NCBI GenBank assembly: GCA_017553025.1
Contig: JAFZNF010000133.1
Coordinates: 1-7,046 of the forward strand
Reading direction: 5' to 3'
Source of the DNA: Clostridia bacterium
GTDB taxonomy: Bacteria > Bacillota_A > Clostridia > UBA1381
DNA length: 7,046 nt
Under the pieces are notes generated by a model, which made no database searches, was not told where the DNA came from, and was given only the letters and a program-made list of their open reading frames with translations. Made by a program: the position numbers and the translations under genes. Shown here piece by piece: positions 6,421 through 7,046 of the stretch (position 1 is the first letter of the stretch; every line of letters starts with the position of its first letter).

Positions 6421-7046
6421 ATGTTAAAAACAATATTTCAAAAACTTTTCTGGACAAGTACCGCTATAATTCTTGCCGTAGTTACGCTTATTTCTGTTTC
6501 TATGCTCGGTCTTTTGAACAATTATATTGTGCGTGAGCGTATGCATTACTCAAAAAGGGCGGCAGAAAGTATCGAATACCTGACCACCGAAGTTGCTATG
6601 CAGACCGACGATACCCGTCTGAAAATGGCATATAATTCCACTCTTGCTTCCTGGTCAATGATATTGGGTGCTGACATAACGGTCATAAATATGGAAAAAA
6701 ACATCTTTGCTGCAACCGATAATACCGAAACTGTTCCCGATTATGTCATAAACAGCGTACTTTCGGGGGATACTGTAAATAAATTCGTGAAAGATTCTAA
6801 AAGAAAGCTCCACAGAAATATTATCGGTATTCCTATCTCCTATCACAATGAAATTTTGGGAGGAATTTTCTTTTTCTTCCCTCCAAATATTATGAGAAGT
6901 ACCGTTCAGGAATTTTCACATATAATCTTTATTTCCTTAATAATTGCAATAATTATAGCACTAATCCTAATATATTTCAGCTCACGCTCTGTTTCAAAAC
7001 CGCTTAAGGAGATAAACGATGCCGTTTTAGAAATAGCATCAGGTAA
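6421..7046 (+). CDS. Sensor histidine kinase, N-terminal part, cut by window end
   Basis: This open frame of 208 codons has no stop before the window edge. A first transmembrane helix (about 10-32) follows a short cytoplasmic tail. An extracytoplasmic sensor region of roughly 130 residues (about 34-166) and a second, strongly hydrophobic helix (about 167-187, IIFISLIIAIIIALILIYF) come next. Then a HAMP linker begins, recognised from SVSKPLKEINDAVLEIASG (190-208) with its conserved Pro194. The DHp domain with the phosphorylated His and the ATPase domain would lie beyond the window. This is the membrane partner of the response regulator, in the same operon with zero spacing. The sensor region shows no cysteines or motif that would name a ligand. 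Frame, topology and context make the family call firm. The signal sensed is unknown. Confidence 0.88.
   Translation, partial: MLKTIFQKLFWTSTAIILAVVTLISVSMLGLLNNYIVRERMHYSKRAAESIEYLTTEVAMQTDDTRLKMAYNSTLASWSMILGADITVINMEKNIFAATDNTETVPDYVINSVLSGDTVNKFVKDSKRKLHRNIIGIPISYHNEILGGIFFFFPPNIMRSTVQEFSHIIFISLIIAIIIALILIYFSSRSVSKPLKEINDAVLEIASG

Overview
The window holds six genes: one broken into two reading frames, two running off the window edges. Codon use, moderate-to-low GC, AGGAGG-type ribosome binding sites, vegetative sigma-A-like promoters and the gene families point to a Bacillota genome, most plausibly an anaerobic member of class Clostridia. That placement is an inference from family resemblance, not from a marker gene search.

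Layout. Positions 1-1282 (minus) carry a nearly complete PLP-dependent enzyme of the methionine gamma-lyase / 'aluminum resistance protein' family. A 123-bp divergent intergenic stretch with one good promoter for each direction separates it from a PflX-like radical SAM protein (1406-2299, plus). The radical SAM gene converges on the next transcription unit, and a strong hairpin at its 3' end can serve as terminator for both sides. Positions 2312-5506 (minus) form an apparent hppA-ychF operon: a membrane ion-pumping pyrophosphatase followed 19 bp later by the ribosome-associated P-loop ATPase YchF. A promoter with exact consensus boxes (TTGACA, 17 bp, TATAAT) lies upstream of hppA. Diverging from it, positions 5737-7046 (plus) encode an OmpR/PhoB-type response regulator and, with no gap, the start of its sensor histidine kinase, which is cut by the window end.

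The pyrophosphatase reading frame is broken. The N-terminal part (294 codons, with the pyrophosphate-binding motifs) stops at 4622, and the C-terminal part (400 codons, with the K+-dependence signature and the last catalytic loop) continues in the -1 frame from about 4628. Both halves keep all family motifs and together have normal family length. The break is therefore very recent, a sequencing/assembly error, or, less likely, a recoding or split-gene arrangement.

There is no gene-free stretch over 300 bases. I see no mobile elements, CRISPR arrays, tRNA/rRNA genes or phage features. I find no convincing undescribed system. The points most worth checking are the hppA frame break, the dual-use terminator and the strength of the hppA promoter.
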